A DNA stretch of 5,973 bases from the NCBI GenBank assembly GCA_002343845.1, contig DDSQ01000129.1:1-5973 (forward strand). Reading direction: 5' to 3'. The DNA comes from Planctomycetes bacterium UBA2386. GTDB taxonomy: Bacteria; Planctomycetota; UBA1135; UBA2386. Below are positions 5,601-5,973 of the stretch, piece after piece; position 1 is the stretch's first letter; every line of letters begins with the position of its first letter. The notes below the pieces were generated by a model. The model was given only the letters and a program-made list of their open reading frames with translations, was not told the origin of the DNA and did not search any database. A program made the position numbers and the translations under genes.

Positions 5601-5973
5601 CTCGCAGTGCGGCCGCGCCGGCCCGAACAACACCACCTGGACGACGGCCTACAGCCTGGACGGGCTCTTCTGGGCCGTCCCCGGCGGCGCCGTGTCGGCG
5701 TCCTTCAACCAGCTCCTGGACCAGGAAGGCCAGGCGCGCTGGTACAAGTTCTCGATCCAGCCCGGCAGCGTGATGACGATCAGCCTGGGCGACCTGTCGT
5801 CGGTGTACGACTTCACCGTCTACAAGGACATCGGCCAGGCCTATGAAGAGCTCACGGCCTCGCCGACCACCGAAGAGACGCTGACCCAGCTCGGGGCCGA
5901 GTTCGCTCCGGACATCTACTCGCCCGACATCTACAGCCCGGACATCTATTCGCCGGACATCTACAGCCCGGAC
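2662..5973 (+). CDS. Giant LEPR-XLL / DUF4347 / beta-helix surface protein (3' end outside window)
   Basis: Translation from ATG 2662 is open for 1104 codons to the right edge with no stop. Domains in order: basic N-terminus MRMPARLKRLMRS with no hydrophobic signal peptide; LEPRILYSADP (residues 32-42); DUF4347 (about 94-263) with HIVSHG, LLLWGCDVA, DVAASTDPTGA and GGDWLLEY; a CSLREA-type lead-in TVTNLNNSGAGSLRQAI (267-283); a right-handed beta-helix (about 300-855) with seven GN-x-[IVL]-G coils and repeated NVISGN; a module ending TATATDLDGNTSEFSQC (about 856-983); a pre-peptidase-C-like module with RWYKFSIQPGS and YDFTVYKD (about 990-1070); and a PDIYS tandem array. Absence of a Sec signal in a plainly extracellular architecture suggests type I secretion, with the signal beyond the window (inference). 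The likely role is a large adhesin or matrix protein. The gene lies 88 bases downstream of a similar giant gene and is probably co-transcribed with it. Cargo, ligand and any enzyme activity are unknown. Confidence 0.93.
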   Translation, partial: MRMPARLKRLMRSLTGGRSLRRAAPRPAAEALEPRILYSADPFGAGESLLRSAEVRLLQDSPPPAVVPFAPAIEPGPPSGEAASLDTPAVGTVTEVVIVDTRVEGHEQIVDAIVAAAGPERRLHIERLDDSRDGIEQITAILAGHADLQAVHIVSHGAEALLLLGSTVLDTGSLNTRAAEVTRWAAALAPDADLLLWGCDVAGGPLGAAFVERLGALTAADVAASTDPTGAANQGGDWLLEYRTGEVDAGIDTLALESWQGLMATYTVTNLNNSGAGSLRQAIIDANANGGADTIAFSVFGTINLSSALPQITSQVTLNATNAGTPGIVLNGGGTVATGLELTAGASGSTVRGFVVQNFSSFGIRVVDASDVTLAGNYVGTDAAGNAAAANPIGIDLWNTARAVVGGTSPADRNVISANRDGIFFAAGAGDTTGNTVLGNYLGTDAAGVNALGNSDHGVFMSLFGPYSLSGNTIGGDSPAARNVISGNGLFNVRVQQGTDNVIAGNYLGTNAAGTAAIFFPEGGEGGEGERNWLDEGAAAGAGGGIQIVGGSGNVISGSADARQVISGHPDRAVFFTAGTADNQLVGNYIGTDADGLDAIPNSRETVHLDAASGTLIQDNLISGNAGVGIRLTGEGVYGNSIVGNWIGVDATGLAALPNASGIVLDTGANGNTIGGADEGDRNVISGNNGTGFQEGRGIDIALAPDNQVFGNYIGLNAPGTAALGNRFEGILVRDGSTGIQIGDFELRAVRWANVISGNGGAGIAIQSSDTTAVDVRGNVIGLNAAGTAPLGNAGAGVLIQAADENTVAGNRIAYNGGAGVRVLSLDLGEGFDDAVRNRIAGIPAVVGPNLIFANDELGIDLGGDGPTPNDAGDLDDGPNFGQNAPVLTAAAPFNDGETSGTFVAGRLNSTPETTFRLEFFTNTVCDPAGFGEGAEFLGDLEVTTDSAGNVDFTGTLPVVAPGVFVTATATDLDGNTSEFSQCGRAGPNNTTWTTAYSLDGLFWAVPGGAVSASFNQLLDQEGQARWYKFSIQPGSVMTISLGDLSSVYDFTVYKDIGQAYEELTASPTTEETLTQLGAEFAPDIYSPDIYSPDIYSPDIYSPD
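2755..2787 (+). other. LEPR-XLL type N-terminal motif in gene 2
   Basis: Residues 32-42 read LEPRILYSADP, preceded by an Arg-rich leader (SLRRAAPRPAAEA). The motif marks the N-terminus of very large bacterial surface proteins and often precedes DUF4347 (family knowledge, from memory). Its job is not firmly known. Its presence near residue 30 supports the chosen start codon. Confidence 0.85.
2941..3450 (+). other. DUF4347 domain in gene 2
   Basis: Residues 94-263 follow the alternating beta-strand and helix pattern of DUF4347: VVIVDTRV, then RDGIEQITAILAGHADLQAVHIVSHG, WAAALAPDADLLLWGCDVAGG, LTAADVAASTDPTGA, GGDWLLEY and a closing ESWQGLM. His156 (in SHG) and Cys199 (in WGCD) each follow a hydrophobic strand, 43 residues apart. 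I am confident of the family; a biochemical function is not established to my knowledge. Confidence 0.88.
3457..5226 (+). repeat. Right-handed beta-helix with seven GN-x-[IVL]-G coils in gene 2
   Basis: After the CSLREA-type lead-in (GAGSLRQAI, ANGGADTIAF) the protein runs into coils with the pattern GN-x-[IVL]-G-x-[DN]-A-x-G ... NTIGG ... RNVISGN. The motif Gly lies at 3787, 3976, 4174, 4420, 4591, 4792 and 4993, giving spacings of 63, 66, 82, 57, 67 and 67 residues. NVISGN or close variants occur at 3901, 4108, 4321, 4519, 4708 and 4921. This is the parallel beta-helix repeat common in extracellular proteins of many phyla. Coils 2 and 3 differ by only two bases over their first 30 bases. 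No catalytic polysaccharide-lyase residues can be assigned by eye, so a structural or adhesive role is as likely as an enzymatic one. Confidence 0.85.
4213..4299 (+). other. Gly/Glu-rich insertion in the third beta-helix coil
   Basis: Coil 3 is 82 residues long instead of the 57-67 of the others. The extra length is a Gly/Glu/Ala-rich stretch (FFPEGGEGGEGERNW, then AAAGAGGG) that replaces the usual 'ALGN..GI' linker. It probably forms a flexible loop protruding from the helix. Confidence 0.6.
5227..5610 (+). other. Beta-rich module after the beta-helix (gene 2)
   Basis: It opens with ELGIDLGGDGPTPNDAGDLDDGPNFGQNAPVL, given here only as its key parts LGIDLG, DGPTPNDAGD and GQNAPVL, and closes with FVTATATDLDGNTSEFSQC. 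This block commonly caps GN-x-IG beta-helices in extracellular proteins of several phyla (from memory). It contains the only two cysteines of the visible C-terminal half, Cys926 (TVCDP) and Cys983 (SQC), which could pair as a disulphide. Confidence 0.65.
5629..5880 (+). other. Pre-peptidase-C-like beta-barrel module (gene 2)
   Basis: Residues about 990-1073 show the order NTTWTTAYSL, then GGAVSASFN, QARWYKFSIQPGS, MTISLGDL and YDFTVYKD. This matches the form of pre-peptidase C-terminal modules, in which WYKF and YDL/YDF strands are the best-kept elements. Such modules usually sit beside secreted enzymes or in surface proteins. A peptidase could lie beyond the edge, but none is visible. Confidence 0.55.
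5908..5973 (+). repeat. Tandem PDIYS pentapeptide array, cut by the window edge
   Basis: Four full 15-base units (5908-5922, 5923-5937, 5938-5952, 5953-5967) encode PDIYS, with a fifth beginning at 5968. The Ser codon alternates TCG, AGC, TCG, AGC, so the DNA period is really 30 bases. The two 30-base copies differ only at 5925/5955 (C/G) and 5919/5949 (C/T). It follows the PPC-like module directly and probably forms an extended Asp/Tyr-rich stalk. Total copy number is not visible. Confidence 0.9.

Noticed and set aside
5103..5636. A 177-codon minus-strand open frame
   Set aside because: Low-complexity product opposite the well-supported cap module of gene 2.
5908..5973. CRISPR-like array
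   Set aside because: The repeat is an in-frame coding tandem repeat without spacers.

Overview
The window is very GC-rich (about 70% or more by eye) and almost wholly coding on the + strand. It holds the 3' end of one giant surface or secreted protein gene and the 5' part of a second, separated by 88 bases. Neither gene is complete. The module types (LEPR-XLL leader, DUF4347, cadherin-like and Ig-like repeats, a C-terminal 'RAGG...PAWR' hydrophobic segment) and near-saturated GC at third codon positions are what I would expect from a high-GC betaproteobacterium of the Burkholderiales, such as the Leptothrix/Rubrivivax/Rhizobacter group. That assignment is from memory of the families and was not checked.

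Layout. Bases 1-2573: C-terminal 857 codons of a multi-repeat adhesin-like protein. It has five stacked beta-sandwich repeats separated by V(N/D)(D/E)AP-type linkers, then a Pro/Ala-rich linker, a short alpha/beta-looking segment, a hydrophobic segment and an acidic tail. Bases 2574-2661: the gap, which contains no second full-size gene. A 31-codon micro-ORF bridges it exactly, overlapping the upstream stop (GTGA) and the downstream start (ATGA), each by four bases. It also holds a GC hairpin and a clear Shine-Dalgarno for the next gene. Bases 2662-5973: the first 1104 codons of the second giant gene, open to the right edge. In order it has a basic N-terminus without a signal peptide, an LEPRILYSADP motif, a DUF4347 domain, a right-handed beta-helix with seven GN-x-[IVL]-G-type coils, a beta-sandwich-like module, a pre-peptidase-C-like module, and a tandem PDIYS pentapeptide array cut by the window edge.

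How they may work together. Both look like very large extracellular modular proteins. Gene 1 ends in a tail type that I associate with DUF4347 proteins, and gene 2 begins with a DUF4347 head, so the pair are probably tandem relatives made from one operon and exported by a non-Sec (probably type I) route. No transporter, RNA gene, mobile element or CRISPR is in view. The main points for follow-up are the mosaic build of gene 2, the possible His/Cys dyad in DUF4347, the coupled micro-ORF, and a local shift in codon third-base use at 4201-4800.
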